From positions 1,053,916 through 1,117,915 of the forward strand of contig JAJVDF010000207.1 of assembly GCA_022410635.1 (NCBI GenBank): a DNA stretch of 64,000 nucleotides. Direction: 5' to 3'. The stretch comes from Tretioscincus oriximinensis. Lineage: Eukaryota > Chordata > Lepidosauria > Squamata > Gymnophthalmidae. Within the stretch, counting starts at the first letter, position 1, and each line of letters starts with the position of its first letter. Made by a program: the position numbers and the translations under genes. The notes below the pieces were generated by a model. It saw only the letters and a program-made list of their open reading frames with translations. It was not told where the DNA came from and did not search any database. This document shows positions 53,450 to 63,770 of this stretch, one piece after another.

Positions 53450-54140
53450 TGCGTGTGAGGCAGTCAGCTAGTGTTTTATACAGAAATAGTGCTGTTGCTC
53501 TCCAGGTTTTAAGAGAATCACCTTTCTCAAATCTGCAAAATAACTTGAACCTGGACCTTTAAAAGGCATTTGTTCCAGAGGTATAAGGCTATTCACATAT
53601 TGTTTGAAGCTGCCCTGAGCACGCTCAGGAAATACTGGACTAGAAAGTTAGAAGTATTTTTTTTAAAAAAAAAAAACCCTCAGAGCAAAAAAAGCTGAAT
53701 AGAAATATGCTCCATATTGCAGATTTATACTATGCACAACCTTTAATTCTTTTTTATTTAGATGATTTGAACAAGGACATGTTCAGGACTTAACTTCTAT
53801 GCTTCAGCACTTGATTTTAGCCCAAAGCTTGAGAAACGATGACTTAATTGCTCTAGTTTAACTGTTCTTGCTTTATTGCTTTTTCTGTATTACTCTCTAA
53901 GCCATCCTGAGAAGTGACATAAATTTAAACAATACATTAAGCTTGCTTCCAAGGCCATTTGAAGAAATTATGTGGCTTGTACGATCGTGGATTCCGCACA
54001 GTTTTATGTATATTGTTTAGTTCTGGCATAAAAGTTGCATGCAATTTTGCTAATAACTTTACCCTTGATTTGAAAAAAACTAATGGTGGTGGCGCTCAAC
54101 AACAAGGTCATAATATTTTCTGTTAATGGCCATATGATGT
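53450..54140. other. Unassigned intergenic sequence
   Basis: AT-rich, with no gene or recognised repeat. Confidence 0.4.
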
Positions 54141-54149
54141 TTATGAAGC

Positions 54150-54470
54150 AGAATCTACACTGAAAGGCACGAACGACGCAGAGGATAAGAGACGGTCTCT
54201 CAATCCCAAGGTCCATTCTCGAAGCTCTGTGTCTGCCATGAAGAGGGTGGAGAGGATGTGGAGGGGTAAGCACCCTCTACTACCCCCAGGTTTACCAAAG
54301 CCCTTTGTGAATTGTACTCTCCAATTAGATAAATGGGTACCGCCACAAATGTGGTGGGGAAGATAGCATAGATGTAAGCCTTTGGGCAAAAACTAACCTT
54401 GTAAACTGCTCTGTGTCCCTTTGGGTGAGAAGGGTGGTGTATAAAAGCCATATTCTTCTTCTACCTCTTT
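54150..54470 (+). mobile_element. tRNA-derived SINE (family A)
   Basis: Contains CGAAGCTCTGTGTCTGCCATG, AAATGGGTACCGCCAC, TGTGTCCCTTTGGGTGAG and a TATTCTTCTTCTAC end. Confidence 0.7.
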
Positions 54471-54571
54471 TTCCAAAAATCTATGGAGGACAGGCTCAAT
54501 AATCCCTTCTCTCCATTAGTTAATCACAGTCTTATGCCACAGAAATGCATTTGTTATTGGGAGCTCCCTAA

Positions 54572-54692
54572 GGCCCTATGTGCGCAGGTCTCAGTAATGT
54601 GTTTTAGGGATTTGTTACAGTGTGTCTGATGTGTTGTGGATATGCTAGTAGCAGATTCCTAAAACACCTTACTGAGCCTGTGCAAACAAAGC
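54572..54692. mobile_element. PIF/Harbinger-like MITE with TAA target duplication
   Basis: Terminal repeats of about 40 bp begin GGCCCTATGTGCGCAGG and, inverted, GGCTTTGTTTGCACAGG, and share CTCAGTAA and TGTTTTAGG. TAA is duplicated at 54569-54571 and 54693-54695. Confidence 0.8.
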
Positions 54693-54719
54693 CTAAAATA
54701 GTAAATATGAAGTTTTCCA

Positions 54720-55980
54720 GATGTTGCTAGATCATAACTGTTTCTGCACTTACTGGTTTGGTTGGCTTGTTGAACAGAATCACCACATTGTCACTGAATG
54801 TACTTTCCACACATGGAAGGTTGTTCCACGCTGATCTTTTAGATCTCCAGTCTCAGATCCTCATGGGGGCAGGGAGGGAAGCGGCACAATTTGGTATGCC
54901 ATGAAAACGAGGCCCATTTNCACTGGAACTGGGCAATGTGGGCATTTCTGCCTGACTCCTTGTTTGGTTCTAGGATTCCTTGGCAGACTGGTAAAATAAG
55001 ATTACTGGTATCTCTATCTAGGCGTTAATGTTGGCCAGCTAGATTGGGCTACACAGTATTCAGTGTGGATGCAGTAAGTTAGCAGCAAAGGGCAGGGGTT
55101 CCTTAAGTTGGTCCACAGTACAGAAGAGAGGATTCTAGACTATGTCCTGGAATGGCTTAGGTTTAAATACAGAAAGGCCCTGTAATTCCCCATGATCCTA
55201 AAGATCAGCTCTGTGCTGGTTAGATCTGATGAGTAGCCCAATAAGATTCAAAATATATTACCATTATCATATATAATTCTGACATCTTGATCGTAGTTCT
55301 AGTCATGGACCGGAAGCAACCTCCAACATGGTGGCTGCCAAGGAAGTCGCTAAAAGAAACAAGGCACTAGTATGCATGTGCCGCTCATGGCAGCCACCAT
55401 TTTGGAGCCAAAGCCCCCGTTCCAGGACCAAAAAGACCATCACGGTCTCGCTTATCAGCTGCTGGTCCTGCTGCTTTTCCAGACGCCAAGCCACCCCAGC
55501 AGGGTAAGAGTAGGGTAGAAGCCCTGGAGAAAGAAGGGGGGAGATGCACTGGGAAGGTGGTGGTGGTGGGAGAAGCTAGAGANCCCTTCTGTTTCCTCAG
55601 AACGGGCTCTTTAACTAGTTTGTTTATACTTTTACNCTGCCCTATATTCAAAGGCCTCAGGGTGAAGAATCATGAGACTTATGAACAACCAAAAAAGAAC
55701 ATTTCCATACCCAGGCTGTTATGAGGTCAACAATATTAATAAATAGCATTTCTATTTCTTTGGACTGTTGTCTTCCCTGAAGCCTTTATATGGACCCTCT
55801 TGTCCTTGGCTCAGTCCCCCTCCCCCCACGTACATTCCATNAGATGTTTCTGTGGTTGGTGGGAGAGGACTTATTTTACTTTGATGGAATACTGATGAAG
55901 TGCTTTAGCAAATGCTTTAAAAGGAAAAAAAATGAAAAGGTGGATTAAAAAAAGCTTCCATGGTTTTTACCAAGGCTTAA
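54720..55980. other. Unassigned sequence downstream of NSMCE2
   Basis: No gene recognised. 55.3-55.6 kb is somewhat GC-richer, with inverted CCATGGTGGCTGCCA-like words near 55330 and 55395, but no family is clear. Confidence 0.4.
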
Positions 55981-55983
55981 TTA

Positions 55984-56394
55984 TTTAATGTAAGATATAA
56001 AATTAACAAAAAANTTTTTTTTTAAATATATAAGTAGCAGTTGCTTTATACTCTGCACTTTTCCGAGAAACAATGAAACATCTTTCGAAGACTGGTTAAA
56101 CCTTCAACTTTGCCAACTGGAATACTTCATCTAGCCCATGACCCTTTTAACATTAGGCCCTATTCTGTTCCAAGAAAAGTGTAAGGAACCTCTTCCCATA
56201 TGCCCGTCTGAGATAAAGCCTGTGCGACCCCACAATGCTGTGAGAATACTAGACCACTTAAATTCGTTCCTGGAATAGAATAAGACCTAGTGTGGAAAGA
56301 GCACACCTGATAATTGGCAACGTATCTAAGGCAACCTTTTCCAATATCATATTTTCTTTGCTGGAACACCTACTGGAACATCAGCTGCNTACTA
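55984..56394 (-). other. NSMCE2: Possible NSMCE2 3' UTR
   Basis: AT-rich sequence runs from the NSMCE2 stop to a minus-strand ATTAAA at 55989-55984, the first plausible poly(A) signal seen downstream. The UTR could extend further. Confidence 0.3.
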
Positions 56395-56506
56395 CTATGT
56401 CGATCGAGTCTGTTGACTTTGATTATCAATGGTTCTCTTAAGGACTCCATCGGGCACAAGGTCTTTCTTCTTGAGTTCAGAATTGTTACAGCCAAGTGTG
56501 GGACAA
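56395..56506 (-). CDS. NSMCE2: NSMCE2 last coding exon
   Basis: This 112-nt coding part has acceptor AG at 56508-56507 after CTCTTTTTGC. Its first T completes TG|T (Cys), then CPTLGC supplies the remaining SP-RING cysteines. The C-terminus runs through NNSELKKKDLVPDG and TIDNQSQQTRST to TAG at 56397-56395. The KKKACCPTLGC junction aligns with KKKAYCPQIGC of the human protein. The tail after the RING is weakly conserved, so its details rest on the splice fit and open frame. Confidence 0.88.
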
Positions 56507-59500
56507 CTGCAAAAAGAGAGAAAAGGAGCCAAATCAGAAGCCATTTCACATGTACAAAACCGGATCTAAAGCTGATCACAAGTAGTATTCCAACACAGCA
56601 CAAGCTCTAATCACAAATGACAGCATCTTCCCTTACCCCCAGGCATTTAATATCTGTTTGCTTGTCTGCAGGTTAGGATGGAAAAATTTAAAAACTGACA
56701 TATTATGCATCTATAAACGTATTATGTTGCACTGATTGTCCCAAACTGTCCATACTCCAAATCAGCAAAGAGTTGGGAGAATATTTCGATACCTGTGCTA
56801 ACACGTGTAAGATTAGTTGGGCTCATCATAGAAGGTAGAAATTTTGTTCTCCTGTTTTGTATGTTTCTCTTAGTAGCTTCCACAGAAACTCTAAGCACAG
56901 AGAAAAGTAAAAAATCCAAGCAGATAGACCAAAAAGGACAATAGTTATTAATAGACATCAGCTATCATCAAAAGAGCTATTTTTTTNAAAAAGATGCTGA
57001 CGTCTCCTTTGCTGGATATCAGACCTGTTTCAGGGAGACATATGATGGGGAATGTAATTATACAAGCAATAGAGAATGGATGCCTGTGGGGAGAATGAGC
57101 GCGATAATACATAGGAACATTTCTCCTCATAGATCAGCCTTAAGTGGAACACAATTTGCCTGTGGTGGTAATAACTGCACTACAGACTGCAAGAGTTGCA
57201 TATTGCTTGGTGCCTTCAAAGAACTGTGCAAATATAACTTCTACGTTCTCACCCCTCTGAGGCCTGGCTTGAGAATACGGAGAAACAGATAAGACAGATT
57301 GAGTGACTTGCCTTGGGCCACACTCCCAAGGTGTCAGCATAGTAAATGTCATGGTAAATAATCAATTCTCACCAAAACCCACTCCTACTCCGGGAACTGA
57401 ACGCTGAACAGTTGTGGTGTTTTTATTTGTATAAATTCTACGCAGGCTGTTATGCCATATANGCAAGTGCACTTGGAGTGTTTCTTCTACACACTGCTGT
57501 ATTTTAGGAATATCTTTATTGCATATCAGCAAGGGGAAGGGAGGGTATTAATATGTTTGCCGAACTGTTATATCAACAAGGTAACTAGATGTTATGAAAT
57601 ACTATGTGCGAGCAATATTTTGCTTTTTGAATGGCATGGAATGTGTTGCTTGTAAGCAGTATTTGTGTGTTGAATGTTTTGTTTTGTTTGTTATTCATAC
57701 TGTATGTCTTTATAATTTTTTTNAAAAAAATATCATAAGTAATAAAAGGCATGTAGTTCAACATTTTGAGGTATAATGACCAATGGCAGGGCTTGGAACT
57801 TTGGCAATCTCCAGAAACCAATGACAGGGCTCAGAACTTTGGCAACCTCCACAGACCAATGACAGGGCTCAGAACTTTGGCAACCTCCAGAGACCAATGA
57901 CAGGGCTCAGAACTTTGGCAACCTCCAGAGACCAGTGACAGGGTTCGGAACTTTGGCAACCTCCAGAGACCAATGACAGGGCTCAGAACTTTGGTAGCCT
58001 CCAGAAATCAGAGTCCTGGTTTGGAAACTGGTTAAAAGACAGAAAACAGAAGGAAGTAATAAATAGACATTTCTCTGGGTGGAAAGATGTGAGAAGTGGA
58101 ATACCTCATGGTTCAGTACTATGACTAGTACTGCGAGGAAAAGGAAGGAAGGAGTGAAGGAAGGAAAAGAAGAAAAAAGGAAGGAATGGATAAAAAGTGG
58201 AAGGGACAGAGGATAAAGAAGAAAAATAAAGAAGGAAGAAGAAGGAAGGAAGGGAAAATGGGAAAAAAGGAACGAAACAAAGAAGAAACAGGTGAAAAGG
58301 GGATGGGAGGGGGCAAAGGAGGGGCAAGGGTGGGACGGGGTGGGTGAAGGCATGGATGGGAGCAGAGGGAGAGTGGTTAGAGTCCATTGCATAAGTGTTA
58401 GGTAACGGGCTAATTCCACTAGTATGTATATAATTGCTGACCAGAGCAGAACTGCAAAATAGGTGTNTATGGGGAAAACAAGAATGCGGCTTTCCATAAA
58501 GAGAGCCAGTTTTGGTGTAGTGGTTAGAGTGTGGGACTCTTATCTGGTAGTCTCCCGGTTCGATTCCCCACTCCTCCATGAAGCCAGCTGGGTGACCTTG
58601 GGCCAGTCACAGTTCTTTGAGCTCTCTCAGCCCCTCCTACTCCACAGGGTGTCTGTTGTGGAGAAAGCAACAAAAGCTATGTGCACCACCCTATGGTAGG
58701 CCGCCCTGAGACCTTCGGGTATAGGGTGGGATATAAATACAAATAAATAAATAAATAAAGATTGTCACCCTTCCACAGTCCAAATCCCCAAGGCCTGAGC
58801 ACTTGTACAGAGGGACCCAATTCAGCCTTTCCCAAATGCCCCCATTTCACCTGGGAAGCAATTTTGCCTTAGACTCAGCAATTGGCGCTGGGAGTCATCG
58901 CTCATTACTTCTCATCTTCTCTGCCATGTCTCCTGCTTGTTGTGTTTGCCTTGGGCAAACCACGGAGTCTCACAATTTGGGGTTTGTTTCTCCCAGTCTA
59001 CAAAGAGGCCAGGATAATTATTTTCTCTCTGGCAAATGTTTTTGCCAGGATTAATTAATTCTCGCAAAGTGCCCTGAAAGCCTCACGTCAAAAGTGATCT
59101 CTTTAGCGCAAGGAGTGCTTCTTCAGCAGACAAGATTACTATTTCCTGAGATTACAGAGCACCAAGGAAGAATAAGTGGGCATCTTGTGGTCGATGGGGA
59201 CAACTTAGTTATTTAAAGGCTTTGAGGCTTCCTTTAAAGAGGGAAACCCTTTTGAGCTCCTTTACAATATGAAAATGAAATATATATTAATAATCGTGTT
59301 AAAGCCATTTTAAAAAAAATTAAAGCCAGTTATATTTTTAAAATTTCTTAACCTGTTTCAAATCTTGGTACTACATATTAAAATATAACTGATATCACAC
59401 CAAGATAAAGGCTGCATCCAGATGGAAGNTGTATTAAGAATGTAAGAACACAAGACGGGCCTTCTGTCTCACACAACGGCCCACCAATTGCAGTCTGAAA

Positions 59501-62500
59501 CAGGGTCCCTCCTTACAGAAACTCCAAGGGTAATCCTTTGGCAAAATCTTCACCTATTCCCAAATCCCTACAAATNGGACTTCAGGAATACTGCCTGTCG
59601 CTGAATTTTAGAGGCAGTATCAAGTACTTCCATGAACTTGTCTAATCCTGTCTTAAAGCTATCCATCTCTTCTGGAAGTGAATTCCACAGATCAATGATC
59701 CTCTGGATAAAAAAATACTTTCCCTTGTCTGTCCTCACTCTTCTGCCCATCAGTTTCAAGGAATGCCCCCTCTATTCCTCTATTCACCTTATCTATCTCA
59801 TGCATGATTTTATAGACTTCAATCAGATCACCTCTTAAACACCATCTTTCAAACCTGAAGAGGCCTAGATGTTACAGCCTGATTTCATAATGGAAGTGCT
59901 CCAATCCTTTGATCATTCTTGTTGCCCTTTTCTGCACCTTCTGTTGTTCCATAATATCTGAGATCTACCAATTCCGAGTTGTGGTGACCAGAACTGAACA
60001 CAGTATTCCAAATGTGGCCTCACCAAAGAGGTCACATTTATAAAGAGGCAAAACAGCACTTTCTGGCTTGTTTTCAATCATTACTCCTGTCAATGAATTT
60101 GCTTTTTTCATTGCTGCTGCACACTGGGTCGACACCTTCACTGAACTGTCCACCAACAGCCAAAGCAATTAGGGCCAATATATTGCACTATTATATCGTG
60201 GCTATATTGGGGGTGGGGGTGTTGTCACATGGATTGCAGTGCTATTTGCTACTTCAAGGAAACACAGCTGCTCGCGGTGTGTTTTCCCATAATAATGCTG
60301 TAACTCATCATCTGGAGGGATAGCAAGGCGATCTTCACTGGATGCTGTGTTTTCTTGCAAGTGTGCACAGCCATATCCAAAGTTAAAACTGCCATGTGAG
60401 TGCATGTGCAAATACTTCCAACTACTTTGTACCAATAAAATAACTGTAGGCCAAGAGCTCCTCACCTTTCTAACTGAACAATAGAGATTATTGCTTCAAA
60501 CTGCAATATACCACAGTTGTTGGGAGTTGGCCAGGAGGGTCAAGGGCAGATCCAGCTCCATGTGNTAATTGTTGCTGGTGTTGAGCCCTTCGAATGGCCA
60601 CCAGGGTGGTGCTCCAGTGTGTTGACTCTGATTACATCACCCAAGTAGTAGGCCTGAATTCCAAAGCAAGTAGCCATCATTTCACCTATCCAGAGCCTTT
60701 GGATTTGCCCAGCCCCTGCCTAAAGTTTTGGAAGCTAGTGGCTGTTTTCTATCACTATTGCATTGTTACCTCTGTATTCCCATCTGTATCCTGTGCTATA
60801 AATCCTATGTCACCTCTCATACTTCCACAGAAACACCACAATTTGCTTGCCTAGATGGAGATGAGAGCTTAGTTTTTATCCCTCTCTTGTGACCAAAAAT
60901 ACTTTTACTCACTTGTTCCTATAGCGGTTCTTATTTGCATGCTGGTATATGATAGTCATTCTAAAACTCATGAATGGAGCAGCCTTCTAGCATCTCCCAC
61001 CCCAATCCCCACTGCCCTGCCTCCATGCTGCCCTGGCCAGCTGCCGGTATTCTTACTGCTGCTGTTGGGTCCAGCTGGATTACTGCAGCCCCTGGTACTA
61101 ACCTGAATCAGCGAGGGGGACAGGCCTGCAGACAAGTCTTGCCCACTAGAGGATGATTGACACTAATTGTGTCCACTGATTTGATAAAGGGTGGCAATCG
61201 TCACAATTTGTGGGATGTGAATTAGTTAAAGGATAAATTGTTTTATTCACGATACGGTCAGTAGACTAATCATCAAAAGCGTTACTTCCTAAGTGCTACA
61301 CACCAGTCGTATAACTGAGCAATGTACTCTATGAAAACAAGAGAGAATTTCTCCACCTACTCATAGCTACTTACCAGGCTTTCTTCTTCTGTTCCTCTCT
61401 GCGCTGGATAAATTCCAAGATTGCTTCTTCTTCATATACGTGACCACAAATTTTGTTTCTAACTGGTTTCTTCATTTCCTCCTGGAATAATAAATCAGGA
61501 TCTACTTGACTATGCAGGTCAAAGTCTCCATTATGTTCTCAAATATTCATCTCTGAACATAACCCCATGAACTAGAAAAAATAAGCTTCTCAATGACAAG
61601 GAGATAAATAGTCAATATAAAGTAGTAATAATATTCAAGATGTAGAAATATTATTCTGGTATCTTCTTAAACTGCTAGAGTTACCAACTAAAAGCAGGGG
61701 AGCTGTGTTGCATCTTTAATTGTGTATCAAAGAGGACATTTCAGCAGATGCTGCAACATTAGACCTGCTGAAATATTCTCTTGAGTCCTCCATTAATATT
61801 TAACACCACTGACTTCCTTTATTATCGATAACACTAGCTAGGACTGCCAAAAGCTATGGGGAAGGGTGGCTAGACATCTACATTTGCAACAGATTAGTTA
61901 TTAGAGTTACCATAATACAAACTTTCAAATTTACAGTCCCACACACTGCCCCCCCCCCCCCCATCTAATGCTTGGTTCCCTGCCTTCCCTGTTTTTCTCT
62001 GCTTCCCGATTTTACATAAGAACATAAGAGGAACCCTGATGAATGGGGCTGGAGCCCAACTAGTCCAGCATTCTGTCTTACACGGAGACCCACCAATTGC
62101 ACCTGGGCAGTGTGAAACAGAAGAAGGCAAAATCTTCACCTGTTCTCCGACACCCTGCAAAAGACACTTCAGGAATCCTACTGTTGCTCCATCTCGGAGG
62201 CAGTATCAAGACATCCATCCTAGTAGGGTTTATACCCTTGCTTCCATGAACTTGACCTCTTTTTAGTAGTTCCCTAACCCTGAGATAATCAGTAATTACA
62301 AATATAGAAGAGAATAAGATTAATGTATGATTTACTGTAACATTCCTCATTATTTGAAGGGTTCTTCTTTTTCTTTGTGGAACAAGATATGTTTGTTAGA
62401 AATTAGGACACTGGTTAGATTTGTGGAAATTTGTGAATTGATTTCTTGCAAAATATTAGCAATATTTTTAAAGTCCCTCTAATACCCAAAGCATGCCAGT

Positions 62501-63349
62501 TGGTTCCTTTCTGTGTTTTCATGGTATGCGGCACTTTTAAGGAACCAAACCCCGATGTTAATCAATATGGGTGTCATTTAACTTGTAAATAAGGTCCTGG
62601 AACTTATTTGTAAATAAGGTCCTACCTGTACTGATGTGCCTATAGGAAAATGAGAATGAGTTCCAGGTGGTTTTTTTTTTTTTTTGTTAAACCATCTACA
62701 TCAGCTTCTCTGCAATAATCCGTTCCTTCCTTTCTTTCAGTATACATTCTCTCCTATTATCCTAATGTGCAAATGCATCTTTCCTGTTTCTAATGTGTCT
62801 AAGAAATGTTAAACTGCTCGTCTTTACACTTCTGGTAATAAGCTCCTCAAAATCCCTGTTTAAATCCATTGCGTTTCTTTCTTTTTTGCCAAAGTTTAAT
62901 TTCTCCTCTTTTTTGAACTAATTCTGACACCGTTTACACAACTTTTAATTATTCCAACATCTTCTTGGCCTTATAGTTCAATTCTTTATCTACACTGTTC
63001 CTGTTCTGTTTTGAAAAGATGATGACCAACCATTTGGGAAGGATAACATTTAATTTTCTCCACAATCATCTTCCTTTTTGCCAGTATTTGTCAGCCTTGA
63101 AAAGTTTTTTTGAGGGTTAATGAATCTGAATGTTTTGGCTTTCCTTTGCAGCACTCTACTTTTAAAAATACTGAATCTAATAGTACCGTTCCAGTCAGTT
63201 GAACCAGGAAAAAATAAACTAACGCCACAAAGTATTAACCCCTACCTGTGTGATGGGACAAACAAAGTTCACTTGGCTTTGTGTCACTGCAATATCTTCA
63301 TCGAGTTGTTCAAGGACAGGGCTCTTATCCTCATTCGTCTGAACCCCAA
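56395..63349 (-). CDS. NSMCE2: NSMCE2 (NSE2/MMS21) SUMO E3 ligase, last three coding exons
   Basis: The three exons at 63349-63246, 61481-61375 and 56506-56395 join in frame and carry the C-terminal SP-RING of NSMCE2; the N-terminal SMC5-binding exons are beyond the window. NSMCE2 is the SUMO E3 subunit of the nuclear SMC5/6 complex in recombination repair (family knowledge). Visible are IAVTQSQVNFVCPIT, where the mammalian protein has a closely similar block, EEMKKPVRNK, the zinc ligands C-G-H, and the CPTLGC pair that closes the second half of the RING. The end, about 30 residues after CPTLGC and rich in K, Q and S, is more diverged from the mammalian tail. It lies upstream of TRIB1 on the same strand, as in mammals, which supports the call. 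Confidence 0.93.
57733..58428 (+). mobile_element. Composite CR1-RT / polypurine repeat, copy C, with internal minisatellite
   Basis: Order: TATCATAAGTAATAAAAGGCATG leader, GTTCAACATTTTGAGG, six tandem 38-bp units, a shortened RT segment (AACTGGTTAAAAGACAG to GTGGAATACCTCATGGTTCAG), a polypurine tract (58134-58320), then GGATGGGAGCAGAGGGAGAG and GGGCTAATTCCACTAGTATG. The RT segment is frame-broken. Confidence 0.75.
57778..58012. repeat. 38-bp minisatellite, about six units
   Basis: The unit begins CCAATGACAGGGCTCAGAAC and ends TTGGCAACCTCCAGAGA. The equivalent single-copy sequence in copy A encodes [13 protein letters not shown], so the array is an amplification of RT-derived sequence. Confidence 0.85.
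58499..58762 (+). mobile_element. tRNA-derived SINE (family B), full length
   Basis: GAGAGCCAGTTTTGGTGTAG, GGTTCGATTCCCCACTCC, CCAGCTGGGTGACCTTGG, GCCGCCCTGAGACCTTCGGG and an AAATAAATAAATAAATAAAG tail. It is the best-preserved family B copy. Confidence 0.88.
59436..60170 (-). mobile_element. CR1-type LINE 3' end including part of ORF2
   Basis: Plus-strand GTAAGAACACAAGACGGGCC marks the terminus. Further in, the minus frame encodes VDSSVKVSTQCAAAMKKAN and PLYK, the ORF2 C-terminal region. Frames are broken. Confidence 0.85.
61375..61481 (-). CDS. NSMCE2: NSMCE2 penultimate exon (SP-RING core)
   Basis: This 107-nt exon has acceptor AG at 61483-61482 and donor TG|GTAAGT at 61375/61374. It encodes 35 residues: EEMKKPVRNK, then C-G-H zinc ligands, YEEEAILEFIQ and a basic REEQKKKA stretch. 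Its last two bases, TG, join the T of the next exon to make Cys. The phases on both sides match the neighbouring exons exactly. Confidence 0.93.
61482..63245 (-). other. NSMCE2: NSMCE2 intron between the two upstream exons
   Basis: This 1764-bp phase-0 intron holds a CR1 3' end (62.02-62.26 kb), a 14-base C run at 61949-61962 and a run of about 15 T near 62671. A 21-base word ending in TAAGGTCCT is duplicated at about 62583-62625. Confidence 0.85.
62016..62262 (-). mobile_element. CR1-type LINE 3' end
   Basis: CATAAGAACATAAGAGGAACC and CCCACCAATTGCACCTGGG on the plus strand are the reversed CR1 end. It lies in the NSMCE2 intron. Confidence 0.82.
63246..63349 (-). CDS. NSMCE2: NSMCE2 internal exon (start of SP-RING)
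   Basis: This 104-nt exon has acceptor AG at 63351-63350 after TTATTTTCTTCTATTGC and donor CAG|GTAGGG at 63246/63245. It begins with the last two bases of a codon and encodes 34 residues, from GVQTNEDK to VCPITQ, ending at a codon boundary. The acidic stretch followed by VTQSQVNFVCPIT is diagnostic for NSMCE2 just before the RING. Confidence 0.9.
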
Positions 63350-63629
63350 CTGCAATAGAAGAAAATAAGAGGCAATATTGTTTAGTACAGGCATGTCTGT
63401 AACGATTTAAATAACCATTTCTCATTCAAACAGACGAAGTTCATACTGAGCCTCATGGTGCTACAGTCAAAGCATTCTAACACCTTTTGGGTTGTCCCAT
63501 GCATGGGGTGTCCTGTGCATTGCATCAAAGACCCACTAACTAAAAGCTGATGCATCACACATTGCTGGCACACTATGCAGGGAGGGGTGGGGCAAGTTCA
63601 GCTCCTCGCAAGTTTAGGGCCTTAAGGCC

Positions 63630-63770
63630 TTTTTTTTTTTTAGTATATTTATTGAATTTTTAAACACAGACAAACAAGAGAGAAATACATAACAACATCA
63701 ATTCACATAGTAACATAAATACATATAACCAACATTGCCCTCCCTCCCCGCTCCCTTTGCTTCCCCCTTC
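63630..63770 (-). mobile_element. Poly(A)-tailed LINE 3' end (unclassified)
   Basis: A T run at about 63630-63641, then AGTATATTTATTGAATTTTT and a CCCTCCCTCCCCGCTCCC block, has the layout of an inverted L1-like or other poly(A) LINE tail. It lies in the NSMCE2 intron upstream of the 63.3-kb exon. Confidence 0.4.

Larger units (their letters stand above)
56507..61374 (-). other. NSMCE2: NSMCE2 last intron
   Basis: This 4868-bp phase-2 intron contains the 38-bp minisatellite with a composite RT-polypurine repeat (57.76-58.43 kb), a SINE (58.50-58.76 kb) and an antisense-facing CR1 fragment (59.44-60.17 kb). The remaining 56.6-57.7, 58.8-59.4 and 60.2-61.3 kb stretches show no gene. Confidence 0.85.

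Noticed and set aside
57778..58012. CRISPR-like array of regular repeats
   Set aside because: The 38-bp units are directly tandem with no spacers, and the genome is vertebrate.
57907..58579. 196- and 157-codon minus-strand frames
   Set aside because: They translate the antisense of a polypurine tract, a minisatellite and a SINE.
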